64,000 bases of DNA from Eleusine coracana subsp. coracana (lineage: Eukaryota; Streptophyta; Magnoliopsida; Poales; Poaceae): the NCBI GenBank assembly GCA_032690845.1, contig CM064426.1:71784403-71848402 (forward strand). Direction: 5' to 3'. Of the stretch, positions 12,411-25,200 are shown in pieces; within the stretch, counting starts at the first letter, position 1; each line of letters begins with the position of its first letter. The translations under genes were made by a program, and so were the position numbers. The notes under the pieces were generated by a model, which was not told where the DNA came from, ran no database searches, and worked only from the letters and a program-made list of their open reading frames with translations.

Positions 12411-12823
12411 CTCGGCGGCGAGGGCGGCGGCGGCGCGGAGGGGATAGGCGTAACCTAAGCTTTGGTGACGACGGGGGACTTGGTTGGGCTTGGGCCCGCT
12501 GGGGTTTTTACTTGCTGCTGGGCCGAACGTGGCCGCTACGAAAGAGAAGACTGCAGGGAGACCCACCCGTGCGGTACCCGCCAATCCCTCCGCGGGACGA
12601 GTTTAAAAAAAGAAACCGCCGCGGGAAAACCATGCATGTGTCTATGACGCTGGCGAGGTCTGTTCCCTGTGTTTTTTTAACGGATCGAATAACGTTTCCA
12701 CGGAGAACACTTCAAGTGCCGTGCGCATTTCTGCGAACATTGGAGCCGTGACCCGGCTTTCCTTTTGCAGCCCGAGATCACAGCTCTTGCAATCTGAATA
12801 GCTGTCCACGCTGCATCAGCATT
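12411..12823. other. FARSB 5' flank
   Basis: GC-rich leader and upstream region of the tRNA-synthetase gene, with no TATA box that I can place. There is no gene on the opposite strand. Confidence 0.4.
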
Positions 12824-12920
12824 GATCTTTGTAAGGTTGCACACGTCCGTCCAGCCAGCAACGAGAAGCCGACCGGGATCGGCTCGACGACTTGCTCACG
12901 CGATGTTGCTCATCGGCACC
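12824..12920 (-). pseudogene. Relic of a CHX antiporter 3' end
   Basis: This stretch aligns by eye with the stop-codon and 3' UTR region of the intact CHX gene at about 13568-13676. Shared blocks are GTAAGGTTGCACACG, the GAGAAGCCGACCGG region and CACGCGATGT-GCTC. Read on the minus strand it still ends with VPMSNIA and a TGA, against SPTSDIA and TGA in the intact gene. Nothing upstream of those last codons is recognisable. It therefore looks like the leftover tail of a deleted tandem copy, or a duplicated 3' end. Confidence 0.65.
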
Positions 12921-12972
12921 AAAACTGGTATCAGTAACATACAGTCTCCAAAAATATGAGAAAAATATAGTA

Positions 12973-13186
12973 CTAGCTCCGTTCCAAAATGTAAATATTT
13001 ATTGACTTTCTGTAACTCTATTTGACTACTTATCTTATTTAAATATTTTTTAAAATTATAAAAACAAATAAGTCATGTTTAAAATATATGTAATACATAA
13101 ACAATTCATAACAAAATAAATAATATTTTTACAAAATTTTTGAATAAAAACAAAGCATCAAACATAGTACTCTGAAACGGAGGAAG
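12973..13186. mobile_element. Stowaway-type MITE
   Basis: AT-rich 214-bp element. Its ends read CTAGCTCCGTTCCAAAAT and, reverse-complemented, CTTCCTCCGTTTCAGAGT, a form of the Stowaway CTCCCTCCGT terminus. TA flanks it at 12971-12972 and 13187-13188. It is non-coding and lies between the CHX relic and the 3' UTR of the intact CHX gene. Confidence 0.8.
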
Positions 13187-13650
13187 TACACCAATTCGAG
13201 AGACCAAAGTCCAAACTAATTAAGCTTGTCCTGAAACTGTGAGATGCGCTGAAGAATAGGTAGGATACTTGTATATATTGAATGACACACACAGTGGCGC
13301 CAGTAACAGGCCAATGGAAAGAAAAACACCGACACTACTGACGCGCTAGCATATTTACATTTCATCATTAACTCATCTGGTGGTACACTACCGCACGCAG
13401 GGTGCGCGCACGTCTTGAACGTGCGACACGATACCATCATCAGTCCACCACACAACTACACAGGCCATGGCATGAGAGCTGACACTAACGCTCTCTCTCA
13501 GAAGAGGGAACAGAAGAACAATGACACAGATGCACAGCTTACAACGAGCGCCACGCCTCGCCATGGATCTCTGTAAGGTTGCACACGCCAGCGAGAGATG
13601 AGAAAGCCAGCCGGACGGGGCTCTTCTCTGCTTTAATTTGGCTTAATTGT

Positions 13651-16600
13651 TCACGCGATGTCGCTCGTCGGCGACCTGGACACGGGCACCACGGCGGCGG
13701 TGCCACCGCCGCCTGTCTCCTCGTCGAGCACGTCCTCTTCGGTCGCGATAGGCGGCCTGGCCTTAGGGTCGAACCTCTTGCTCTTGGGGTTGGTCGCCGG
13801 GTCGTACCGCTTGATGACCAGCACCGACGCCGACGTCCTGAACTCCGACGACACCAGGTAGCTCCCCACGGGTCCCAGCTCGTCGGGCTTCTCCACCAGC
13901 GGCGCCGTCGGCGGCATCCGGCCCACCACGAACACGTTGAAGCTGGACAGCGACTCGATCGTCTCCAGCACCTCCTCCTTGGTGTACGCTTCCCTCTCCT
14001 CGAATCGCACCGACCCGTCCTTCACCGCTCCCACCTTCGCCTTGAACGCCTCCACGGCTTCCTCGTCGAGGTGGTTCTCTTCGTCGGATTGCGTCCGGTT
14101 CGGCTGGAACCTGGCCAGCGTCACAGCCACGCCGGGGTGCTCCGCCATGCGCGTCGCGTAGGCGAGCGCCTCGCGGTCGTCTGGCCCACCGAAGAAGAGC
14201 GCGGCGACGGAGAACGCGACGTTCTTCGCGGAGACCTGCGCGTGGCCGCCGAGGCCACGGTCGACGAGGACGGCGACGGAGCAGGGCACCTCGCGGAGCA
14301 CGCGCTTGTTGATGGCGTGGTACGCTGAGCCGAGCGAGTGGAAGGACCCGTCGTGGCCGAGCGCCTTGTGGTACGGCATGATGACGATGGCGGCGCGCTT
14401 GTCGGCGGCGCTGTCGATGACGTCGCGGTGGATGGTGTCGAGGTCGGAGATGGCTGTCATGGGCCGCACCTTGACGGCGCTCAGCTGCTGGAACGCCTCG
14501 AACGCCACCACCATCCGCTCCATGCGCTGCTCCTTGCTGTTGAAGAAGGGCATGCCGTCGCGGCGCGCGCGCTGCACCAGCGTGATCGCCGACGACCGCT
14601 CGCTCAGCTCCACCAGGTGCATCGCGTACATGGTCAGCCGGCGCCGCCCCGTCCCGCGGGAGGCTTCCACCAGGTTCAGCAGCGTCGGGATGTGGCGGCT
14701 GCTGTGGAAGCACGCCAGCACGCGGAGCTCGTCGCCGTCGTCTCCGTCGACGGTGCGGCGCTTGTACGGCACGTGCGACGACGGGCGCGCCGGCTTGTAG
14801 ATGGCCATCACCACGGGCGTCGTGATGAAGGTGGTGAACAGCGCCATGAGCACCAGGATGGCGAACGACTCGTCGTTGAGCACCTTCCTGTCGCGTCCGA
14901 TGTTGAGCACGATGAGCTCCACCAGCCCCTTGGTGTTCATCAGGAACCCCAGCGTGACCGCCTCCCGGACGGGGATCTTCACCAACAAAGACGTGACCAC
15001 GGTGCCGCCGATCTTTCCAAGGCACGCGTTCGCGATGACGAGCACGAGCAGGCCCCACGACTTGGCTCCCTTGATGGTGGCCACGTTGGTCTTGAGCCCG
15101 CTGGACACGAAGTAGAGCGGGAGGAACAGGCCCGAGATGAGGTCCTCCACCTTCTCGATGAGCACGCCGGCGAACGGCCCGTCTTTCGGCATCACGATGC
15201 CGACCATGAACGCGCCGAAGAGCGCGTGGATGCCGATCGTGTCGGTGACGAAGCCGGCGGCGAGGACGATGGAAAGGGTGGCACAGATGTAGACCTCCTT
15301 GACCGGCTCCCCCTCGGGCGACTGCCGCGCCATCCACGCCAGCACGGGGCGGAGGAACAGGACGATCGCGATGACGAAGCCGGTGGCGGTGAGAAGCACC
15401 CAGAGGGAGATGATCGGCGAGCCGGAGCCGGAGAGCGCGATGGCCAGCGCGAGAAGGATCCAGGCGGCGACGTCGTTGACCGCCGCGGCGGACATGGCCA
15501 TGCGGCCGAGGTCAGTTGTGAGAAGCTTCAGCTCGGCCAGGATGCGGGCGAGCACCGGGAAGGCCGTGATGGAGAGCGCCACGCCCATGAACACCAGGAA
15601 CGGCCCCTGCGGCGTGCCCTTGACGATGGTTGCACGGAACGCGAATGACGTGCCGATGCCGAGAGCGAACGGGACGGAGATGCCGGCGATCGCAATGGCA
15701 AGGGCCTTTTTGCCGGTGCGGCGGAGGGTGGAGATGTCGAGTTCGAGGCCCACGAGGAAGAGGAAAAAGAGCAGGCCGAGGTTCGCCAGTGTGTCCAGCA
15801 CCGGCATGCTCTGAGATGGAAAGACGGTGTGCAGGAACTTGCTGCTCCGGCCCAGCGCCGATGGCCCCAATAGAATTCCTCCCTGCGCAATCCAAGTCAA
15901 ACCAGGTGTCAGTCATCAAGCTACACAACAGTTGTCTAAAAAAATCAATCTACACCACAACTAATTACCAAATCAAATGGCCAAAAAAAACTTTATTCTT
16001 ATACATACATTGAATACGCATGGTAAGCAAAATGTTTCATTTGGTGAAACAAAAAAAATTACTAGGTCTCTTGAATGGTAACTTATATGGGATAGTTGTG
16101 TTTTTACCCCTGATTTCAATCTCAATTGTGATTTACCCCTCTATTTTTCAACTTTGCAATTTTACACCTTATTGTTTAAAAACTGAAGACAAAGTTTACC
16201 CCTACTGGGAATAAAATCGCAATAATAAAAAATTTATAATTTTATCCCACTAGGGGCAAATTGTCTTCAATTTGAAACAACAAGGGGTAAAATTACAAAG
16301 TTGGAAAATCGGGGTTAAAATCACAATTGGGTATCGAACATGAGATAAAAACATAATTGCCCCAACTTATATATAAGGATGGGACAAAAAAAAACTCTTT
16401 GAAAAGAATATAAAGGACGTCCTTAGAAATATGTAAAGATAGCAGTATAGTATATATAGTAATACATTCCTTGCAAAAACAAATATAGATATATAGCCGT
16501 TGCATGGTATCTTACTACCATCTGTACACTTTTTATTGATTAAGCAAGCTAGAGATCTACAAGTCAATGACAGCTACTGGGTAGCCATGCACGGAATCAA

Positions 16601-18577
16601 CTTCTCTCCAATAATGCACTCTACAATTCACAATAGTTTGTTTTTAAATCCATAATTGGTGTTGACTTTGATGACTGCAGGAAGACGACGGAAACAAGTA
16701 AAAGGTTGCTGCAGTGAACCATCCCAATGAACCTGTCCTCGTTCATTCCTTGACAAATTCAAGGATGCGTCCAAAATTCAAAATAAAAACAGTAGGTAGT
16801 TTGAACGTGTGTGGAGTGAGTGCTGCGTGTCAGCTAGTCGGTTGGAAACGAATTTGAAATGCTGCAAGTTGTAAATAGAAACCGCACCTTACTGGAATCT
16901 TAAGTTGAAAAGATTGATAAACAGTGTGGATAAGAGAGGTGGTGTTTCCAGTTATCTAAAAAAGAGAGGGAGAGGTGTGTTTCCAGAAAGATTCTCTTGA
17001 TCAGATTCTGGAACCTTTCTGGAAATAAAAGAGAGGCGTTAGATCACGGCTAGTGCCCCACGCGTGGCGCGTGCAGAGTCTGCCTCTAGGACTTTGTTTA
17101 TTTCTGGGAAGATGCGAGATACCTTCTCCTTAATTTGTCATGCGAAACCATCGACAATCACTAGAATCCCCAGACAAGGAGGAGATTATTAAAACCAGCC
17201 CAGTCGGTTATCTCCTCTGGATGCAGGGTCATCTGAGGCAGGATAAACCGGGGGCCTGTCCGAACTGGCTGATTCCGTGTAAGGCAACCACGCCCACGCG
17301 ACAAGTATGGCAGAGCTGCGTTTTCGTAGTATTGTTCGCAGCATGATTTGGAGGATCAAGCTGGTATTAATTAATTGAGCAGTTGCTAATTTTGGGAGTT
17401 ACTGACGACGCCAAGTACAGGTCACGAGTTCTGGCTATACAATACTACTGGCCTCTGCCCTGGCTAACTGTAAACTAGAAATATGATGCTAGCTGAAAGA
17501 AAAAATGATGAACCAACATCGATCGCACACACCAAACTGAAACTGGCTTTCGGTTCTCTACCTAACTATGATCGCACACACCAAAGGACCTCTCTCTCTC
17601 GTTTGGCAAAGATTCGATCTAAAACCCACACCGAACTATGATGCTTCACTACAACAAACAAACCAGCGACAGTTCAAACTACTGACGAAGGATGAAACTG
17701 ACAGCAAGGACCCAAATCCTTACTTTTCTTTCGGTTTCACACCCGTCCCCAACCAATTGCGTCCCCACGCAATCTCCAACTCGCAGCAGAACGAACGTCT
17801 GCATCATTGACCAACTTCATCCGCTTCGCCATCGACTGTGTTCCCCGGCAGTCGGCGCAAAACTCCAAGGGGAAGCTTTAAGAGTCAGCGGCGCTGATGT
17901 CTCCGTCCTTGGCGCTGTGCCCCCACTGCGGTGGACAGGAGGGACGAAATTGGCACAGATGAAAAGGGACGTGTGCCCATCCGTCCGTTCCCCGAATTTC
18001 CTCATCAACTAGCATGCTAATGACAGTACTAAGACAAACGAGGAGTCAAGGTCGACGACGAGGTCATCAACGTGCGCTCGTGTCTCCGTCGCGCGCGTCT
18101 TCGGGGTCGAGAGCCCGTCGGAGATCGCGCCACACGTCACTCTCCGCCGGGACAAAAATGGAAGCGGTCGATTTTCCGACGAACGAACCCCAACTGAACA
18201 TCAAGGCGCACACGGCACCGCCGCCGCCGCAATTTGAACCCGAACCAGGGGGCGCGCGGCGCGTGGGAACGAAACCACTCCAGATTAAACTAAAATTACC
18301 GGCGAGCAAATTAAAGGAACCGCGCGGGGCGTAGAAGTAGGAAGTAGGAAAAAGGAGGGGAGGGGGAGGGGAGGGGAGGACTCACGATGATCTCGGCGAT
18401 GACGCGTGGCTGGCGGAGCGGGCGGAGGAGGTAGGCGAGGCCGCGGGTGACGACGACGACGAGGCAGATCTGCAGGATGGCGAGCGGCAGGGCGAAGTCC
18501 AGCGGGTTCTCGCCCTGGAACGACCCCTGCGACGTCGCCTTCATCGGCGTCGGGCACTTCGTGCCGTTGGACGCCAT
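13651..18577 (-). CDS. CHX18: Cation/H+ antiporter, CHX17-19 clade (CPA2)
   Basis: Monovalent cation/proton exchanger expected in endomembranes. There are two exons. Exon 1 (18577-18386, 64 codons) encodes MASNGTKCPTPMKAT through LRQPRVIAEII. Exon 2 (15882-13651) starts GGILLGPSALGRSSKFLHTV; the intron is 2,503 bp and in phase 0. Total is 807 aa, normal for the family. The N-terminal half is about 12 hydrophobic spans, including NLGLLFFLFLVGLELD, the ion-binding NDVAAWILLALAIALSG and FGAFMVGIVMPKDGPFAG. The C-terminal half is the soluble tail with GMPFFN, CSVAVLVDRGLGG, LFFGGPDDREALAYATRMAE and NVFVVGRMPP. The sequence is closest, as remembered, to Arabidopsis CHX18; the exact paralogue number in this grass is uncertain. 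A decayed tandem copy lies upstream. Confidence 0.95.
16089..16363. mobile_element. Mutator-type MITE in the CHX intron
   Basis: This 275-bp fold-back element is flanked by a perfect 9-bp target duplication AACTTATAT at 16080-16088 and 16364-16372. The ends GGGATAGTTGTGTTTTTA and, reverse-complemented, GGGGCAATTATGTTTTTA match, and the two halves stay complementary almost to the centre. The 9-bp duplication and G-rich ends point to a non-autonomous MULE. Confidence 0.88.
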
Positions 18578-18756
18578 GGCTAGAGATGGAATCGAATCGA
18601 ATCCAAAGCAGCACGCGCGCACGCACGCGCTTAAACCCCTCCTTCCTCTCGCGAACGAAACGAGGAAGCTTGTTGTTGCGGGGAATCTGAACTGATCGAT
18701 CTCAGTTGATGGGGTAAGGAGGCCTGGCTGGGCTGGGCCGGTTCCCGTGGGCACGG

Positions 18757-18764
18757 TATTTATA
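18757..18764 (-). promoter_or_regulatory. TATA box of the intact CHX gene
   Basis: The minus strand reads GGGCTATAAATACCG, with TATAAATA at 18764-18757, 180 bp upstream of the ATG at 18577. That spacing leaves a leader of about 150 bases. It is the only clear TATA in the upstream 250 bp. Confidence 0.7.
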
Positions 18765-18779
18765 GCCCGAGACACGCCG

Positions 18780-21700
18780 GGTGCCACGTCAGCGCGACGA
18801 CGCGCCTCTGCAGATAGCGCTTGTTCTTGTTCACACACACACACACACACAAATTGCTAACCGAAGCGTGGACTTTGGATCAATTGTACTATACAAATAG
18901 TTTACGCTTGCGCGCATTCTTTTTTGCGAGCCAAGCACACAATTGTTACAAGAAAAAAGAGAGGGAGAGGGAAAAAAAACATGATGATGCACTCTTGTTG
19001 TGTTCGGATTATTAATTATTATAGCTCAATAATGCAACCTGCGGGTTGACATTTCTCGATAGGTTGGCGTCCAGACACACGCATGTACAGACTCCCTCCT
19101 TTTTTTTTTTTTTTGAGGTTATGTACAGACTCCCTCCTGTGAATGTCTCTCTACAAACTTTGCGTTCAAATCTACATTAAAACCATCGTTTTATGGTACA
19201 TGCATCATGCTGCGTCGTGCAACAATCGCAACAACAAAACGCGCACAACTTCATTAAAGTGTGTACCCTCCTTGCCGTGTGTAAATCTTTGAGGAGGTTA
19301 GTATGCAATGACTTAAGAGAAGAACAAAGTTGTGGTTTATCACACTAATTAATTCAGCTTAACAACTTGGCCCCTATCCGTGCCTTTGGGGCTGGCTCTG
19401 CCGGCGGTTGTGATCACCACCACCTGTCGTGGCGTCGTCCGCTCCTTCGCAATACTTTTCTAATAAGTTCTACGTAATTACTCTCACAAAGTTTTACTCG
19501 CCATTGCTTCATGTCGTCTAGATGTAGATAGACATTGTCTCACTTGCATAATAGAGGCTCACAGATTTATTTTAACATGAATGCCGAGAAACCGAGCCAA
19601 TACGATGACTCCAACTTACACCGAATATGACGGATGCATTGTACTCTTGTGTGTTGGTTTCCATGCATTTCCGAGGTTTGACTATGCAGAAAGCAACGAC
19701 ACCGTCCGTTTCTTATCCGCAAGAGGGACAATAAGTGCGCGAGAATCTATTAGGCCGAGAATGAGACATGCGAGTTAAGTAGTAATAGGTAATTAACAAA
19801 AGTGAAATACATAGTACTGAATACAGTACTGATGAAGCCGTACGTACTACGTACTAGGTACTCCTAGCTCTAGATGATAAGCGCGGATAATTAGATGCAT
19901 GCAAATTAAGTCATAGTACTCCTCATCAGGAAACGACGTTTTAACTTGCATCAGAATTGACGCGCGCGTTCTTCGGTCATTCTGCCATGCAGACACGATT
20001 TAGGGGTCAATATAGGCTGTGAGTAGCTGGGTGCTTTGGGTGTGTTTTGGCTGTACCATTGACGCCCAGCTAGCAGAGAAGTCCTCACTTTGTCACTGAT
20101 AACAATCTCTAATAAACTTCGTTAATTAGTAGCAGCCCCCGGCCGGTACTTGTATGTAGAGATGGAGAAGTTACAAACTCTTGTCTTACACGTCTTATTA
20201 CTCCATATGCACTTGTAAAAATGATTACGTTGCTTTTAGACTATTCTTTTGGAATATGCTCATTGTATTGTCTCATGTGTTGCTACTTGCTAACACCTAG
20301 AGTGCCACGGCAACAAGGCATTATAGTATGATAGTACATCCTTTTGCCTTTACATTATTACACTTTTACAATGCATTGTTACTATTCTGTTGATTCTTAG
20401 ATTTTTAAAGGATTTATTTTTTTTACATATGTACTGAGCAATTATGAGGATGAGGTAGATATGGTTTTCTACCCAAACAAAATCGTGTCAAGCTGTGTAT
20501 ATAGCTTTAATTTGGACTTTGTTGTCTTTGTTCTTTGATTGACACGTAATAACAAATGTACACGCATGATTAGCCAACCATCGACGGCACGAATCTTCGC
20601 TGGCCATATACTCTAGCGGAGGCACGAATCTTAGCTAACCATCGGAGGCACGAATCTTAGCTCGGTTATTCTAAAAAAAAAAAGAATCTTAGCTCGGTTG
20701 GTCTCTTTATAGAGAATCTTAGCTCGCTTGTCTCTTTATAAAGGGCGAACGAGGAACTCAATTGGTTATTCAAATTTCATTGTCCTCTCGTGCCTTTTTT
20801 TAAGAACCTCACATGCATGGAAAGCGTGTTGCCTTGTGGGTCAATGCTCCCAAGGCACTTTTCTATCTCATGAATCCGATCCTTGATGAAAAATGACTTC
20901 TTTGAGTATGTTTATTTCTCTTTGTGATCTTGGAGAAATGAGTGTCCAACTCAGTTTGCAAACCTAGATGCCTATTCTGCCTTACACTGTTTTTTTTTGT
21001 TTTTGTTTTTGGCCTTACAATGTTATAAACGTTATAATGTATCCTATGTGTTATTCTTTTGGCTGTTTTGGGCATAGTATGGAACTTTGACAAAATCATA
21101 GGTCTATGCTGGGCTACTATGCACCAAACGTACTCAACTTATGCGCATGACAGCTTGATACCCACAACCATCTTTCGCAGAGAAATAGTAGTGGTTAATA
21201 GTTCTATTTACTCTTCTAATGTCTGTATAGCATTTGTAAATGGCAATCACGGTACCTTTCTTTATTTTTTTTGTCTGTTATAAGTAGCCTTGCTTTCCAA
21301 ATTTTTTTGGTGAAAGTGATACCTCTTGAACCATTCAGTTATGCGTTACTCACAGGGATATAAATTCTCAATTATTCCTCTGTATGTTTGGGCCACCCTG
21401 TTTTTCTAGTTTGGATATGCACAATCGATCAATATAATTCTCGTGACGAACAGATCGAGCTAACATAGTTTTGAGTGCACCTATTGACTCAGTATAATAT
21501 TGACCTACTAATCAATTTGCTTGCTTGAAGGAGAGAAACAGAGCTAGCTAAGCAAATACGTCAGCATTCGTCCCAAAGCGAAGAGCGTCTTGGCTGTTTA
21601 GAACATTAGGAACTATACTAAGTGTGATAATGCTAAGCTTGTACTAGTATGTACTTAGTTAAAGCATGATAACATGCTATCGCACGGTCATTTTTCGAAG

Positions 21701-22229
21701 ATAGGAATAATCAGAAACCATCGTTGGCCAGTGGATCATCATGCATGATCTGATGGTTGTTGGCCATTTGGTGATTTTGGTCGTAATAATGGCCTGATGG
21801 TTGATAGATATGATAAACTTAACATAAGTCACCCTCCTATAGCCATCTTCCTGTCTCCTACTAGAACGATATTAGAGCTTGCTTATTAAGACTTGTTTTC
21901 TTCAGCCTTTTTCAATTTTTGTGAGTCAACGAGACGCCACTTGGACCACTCGACTCTATGCGTGGTTCGGGAAGAATAATTGTTGAGACTTGAGAGAGAT
22001 ATAAAACCTCAATTATTTCTCTGATAAGTTTTGACCACCAACCACTTGCTTTTGTATTTACAACGCAGATAATTGTACTGATATCATGGTGCCCATGACA
22101 AACGAGTTTTGATGATTGCGCGCGTTGACTTGGAACCTAACATTGCGTACCCTGCTCTCCATTCGGTTATTTGCTTTGCTTGTTTGAGGAAGGAGAGAAA
22201 CAACAACGGTGAGCTGCTGGCTAAACAAA
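18780..22229. other. Intergenic between the intact CHX gene and its decayed copy
   Basis: No gene is supported. Simple repeats include (AC)n at about 18832-18851 and two copies of ATGTACAGACTCCCTCCT at 19083 and 19121 separated by a T run. Degenerate GAATCTTAGCT repeats lie at 20588-20730. The rest is AT-rich and unremarkable. Confidence 0.5.
20588..20745. repeat. Degenerate short tandem repeats (GAATCTTAGCT units)
   Basis: The unit CGGAGGCACGAATCTTAGCT and shortened forms recur about five times: GGCACGAATCTTCGCT, GGCACGAATCTTAGCT twice, then AGAATCTTAGCTCGGTTG and AGAATCTTAGCTCGCTTG. The last two each run into TCTCTTTATA, so there is a second, larger duplicated unit of about 35 bp. Confidence 0.7.
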
Positions 22230-25200
22230 CACCTCACGCATCATTCCGCCAGAGGTCGTCGTCCCTCCATCCCCTCTCGGCGACGTCACCGCGTGCCGGT
22301 GCTCGCGCGCAACCTCACCCCCCGCATGTCGACGACGATGGCGGCGCGCTGTCGATGAAGTCACGGTGGATCGTCGTGGCAGGTCCGAGACGGCCGTCGT
22401 GGGCCACCACCATCTGGGCCGCACCTGCATGGGCCGTCTGCTGGAATGCGCCGGCGACGAACCCGACCAGCGCCAGCGTGGCGCACAAGTACGTGGGCCT
22501 CGCTCACCGGCTCCCCCTCCCGGCATCGCGACGCCATCCAGCGCAGCACGGGCTGGGCCAGCAGGAACGCGCCGGCGACGAACCCGGCCGCGGCGAGGAG
22601 GACCCACAGCGCGAGATGATGGGCCAAGCGCGAGGAGGATCCACGCCATGACGTCGTCCACGGCGGAGAGCGCCACGCGGCCCAGGTCGGTGGTGACGAG
22701 ATTGGTTGAGCTCGGTGAGGAGATTGCGCGAGATCGAGGAACAAGAAAGCGGTGATGGAGAGCGCCATGCCCATGAAGATGCGGAGGAGGTGCCGCCGAT
22801 GCCGACGGCGGAGGGGAGCGCCATGCCGGAGAGGGAGATGGGCAGGGCCTTGCGCCCCGTGCGACGGATCGACAAGAGGTCCAGCTCCAGGCCCGACCAG
22901 GAACAGGAACAAGAGCACGCCAGGCCAGGTGGCAGGTTCGCCACCGTGTCCAGCACCGTCATGCTCTCCTCCGGTGGGAACACTGCGTGTGAAGGTATTA
23001 CTTGCTGTTCCGCCCCAGCGCCGACGGGCCAAGCAGGATCCCGCCCTGCACACACGTTCGCTGTAACCATGTCATTCAGCACATCGTCATCGTCTGTGAA
23101 CAGTTCAAATCAGAAATACAACATGTATATCTAGTACAACTGCCATCTTCCAGTACGTGCTTTGACTGGTGCTAGTGGCTTATGGAAGTCAGTTCTATCC
23201 CATCAAGAGAAAAACGAAACGGCAGATCGATATGAAATCGTCATAAAATTTTTTCTTTTCTTAAAAAAAATATTGTTTGTGCACTCCTTCTGGTCAAAAC
23301 AAGTGATGACGATTCCTAACGATATTTCCATTTCCAGTGATTTTTCTTTGGTCTATAAAAGTTTATAATATGAGAATTGCTAGTATACAAATAGAACTTC
23401 TCTTTATTTACAATAAAAGTTTCTATTATTGAAGTCGGAACACATGTAGTTACATCATTCGTTTTCTTTGAAACTATATATTTTTTTTCTCTTCGAACGT
23501 GGAACTTGGTTACAATAAGACATGAACTTCTTTTTAATGAAGATGAAACATAGCGTTTATATATACATGGATCTTTTTTTTCTTATCAGCGAAACTTTTC
23601 CTTATTGAAAGATGAAACATTTTATATTATAAATCTAAACTAGCCATATACACATAGAACCTTTTTAGATAAAGGTGAAACTAACTTTTATTACTGAGAA
23701 ATAAGCAAAATCGTAGCGTGAATGATGAGACACACGTCATCTTGGTAATAAATGTTAGATATAATATGGGCTGACTCATATTGTATTTAATAATTAATAA
23801 AATTTAGATCCATATTAAATGTAATGGTTTAATCTCATATGGAGTATTTACTGTTTGTTGACTCGATTTAATAGTTGGACTCTTATTACACCTATTAGAG
23901 AAGTTGAGAGGGCTAGAGACGAGCCACACGTGCGCGCGCCGCCGCCGAGCCGAGCCATGCCGAGATGTGGCGTGGCGTGCGTGCAAGCGAGCCGAGCCGA
24001 GCCGAGCCTATCTGCCGCACGCGTGTTTGGAAGTTTTGTAGCGTGAAAACGGAAAGGCAAGATTCAAAGAAACCGAAATCCTGCTTTAATTGCTGCATGC
24101 GTCGGTTTTCTGTTTCATCGCCTGCAGTTTCTTTTCTCCTCGCCTGAAGTTTCCAAAACGCTGAGGCTATATATACGTGTATCCCGACACTGCCCTATGA
24201 TGTAAAAAATACATTCTTATTCTCTGTCGAGTTGTCTTCTGAGTCTTCCCCGTCTCGGCGATCCGTGCGCACGGAGCTTCAGGAGAGCAGACCTCGGAAC
24301 CTCTCCCGTAAGGCGAAAACACCTGCTCTGGTGTGCGGGCGATCTCAACCTCGTCGACTTCTTCCTGACGCGTCCCCGATCCTAGACTCGACTTTCTCCC
24401 GGTGCCGTTCGAGGGACTGCACGACAACAATGTTCTACCCGCGTCAACTAAGTTCGACTACTTCAAATAACGTACCATGATGACTAGTACAAATTGAGTC
24501 GCCGATGCCTCCAACACTGGTCCCTCCATAGGGTACATCCTTACTTTTCTTGTTGTGCTTACTAGTTTGATTGTGATCGTAACTAGTAATTACAAATTAG
24601 TAAAACTTATCATCACCTATATACTACTGATAACATGGATTAAATTTAACCTGAAAATATCTAATTTTCTAACAATAAAAACAACACATACAAGGTATAT
24701 CTTGAAATCAAATTGAAAAACCATGGGTATTGTATATGTGAAAACATAAAGAAATTTCTAACAACCCGGCTCTAATTTATTTACTATATAATTTCCAAAC
24801 ATTTATGTACTAGTACACAGCAATGGCTTATAATTATACCGATGATTCAAACTGGGTTCTAGATTGTCCTATATGATTCTGACAAACTATTTCGAGAGAA
24901 ACACAACAGGCCGCCCTTGATCATCTTTTTGTATATAGCCAAAACATATATAATTTGGTGCACATTTCAGATGTAAAAACTTCTAGCTGCATCTTTTTTT
25001 TGTTTAAAAAATTCGAAGAGCACCCAAGGGAGCCGCCGGTTGCATCTTCTAAAATGCAACTTAGTAAACTAAGAGCATCTCTAAAAGCTTCTTAAAAAAT
25101 TGATCTCAAAAAAGTATTTTTGGAAGCAGTCTAAAAATTATTAGGGAGAAATTTTCTTATTTGCTCCAACAGTTCTCTCTAAAACTTCCTAAAAATAGAT

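Noticed and set aside
14338..15648. Long plus-strand frame of 436 codons opposite the CHX gene
   Set aside because: It is the antisense of a GC-rich coding exon, rich in His, Asp, Gly and Arg and without any domain; the minus-strand CHX reading is unambiguous.
24160..24520. Possible LTR-retrotransposon fragment
   Set aside because: The GC-rich stretch ending in ACAACAATGTTCTACCCGCG looks retroelement-like, but no second LTR, primer-binding site, polypurine tract or target duplication could be found.
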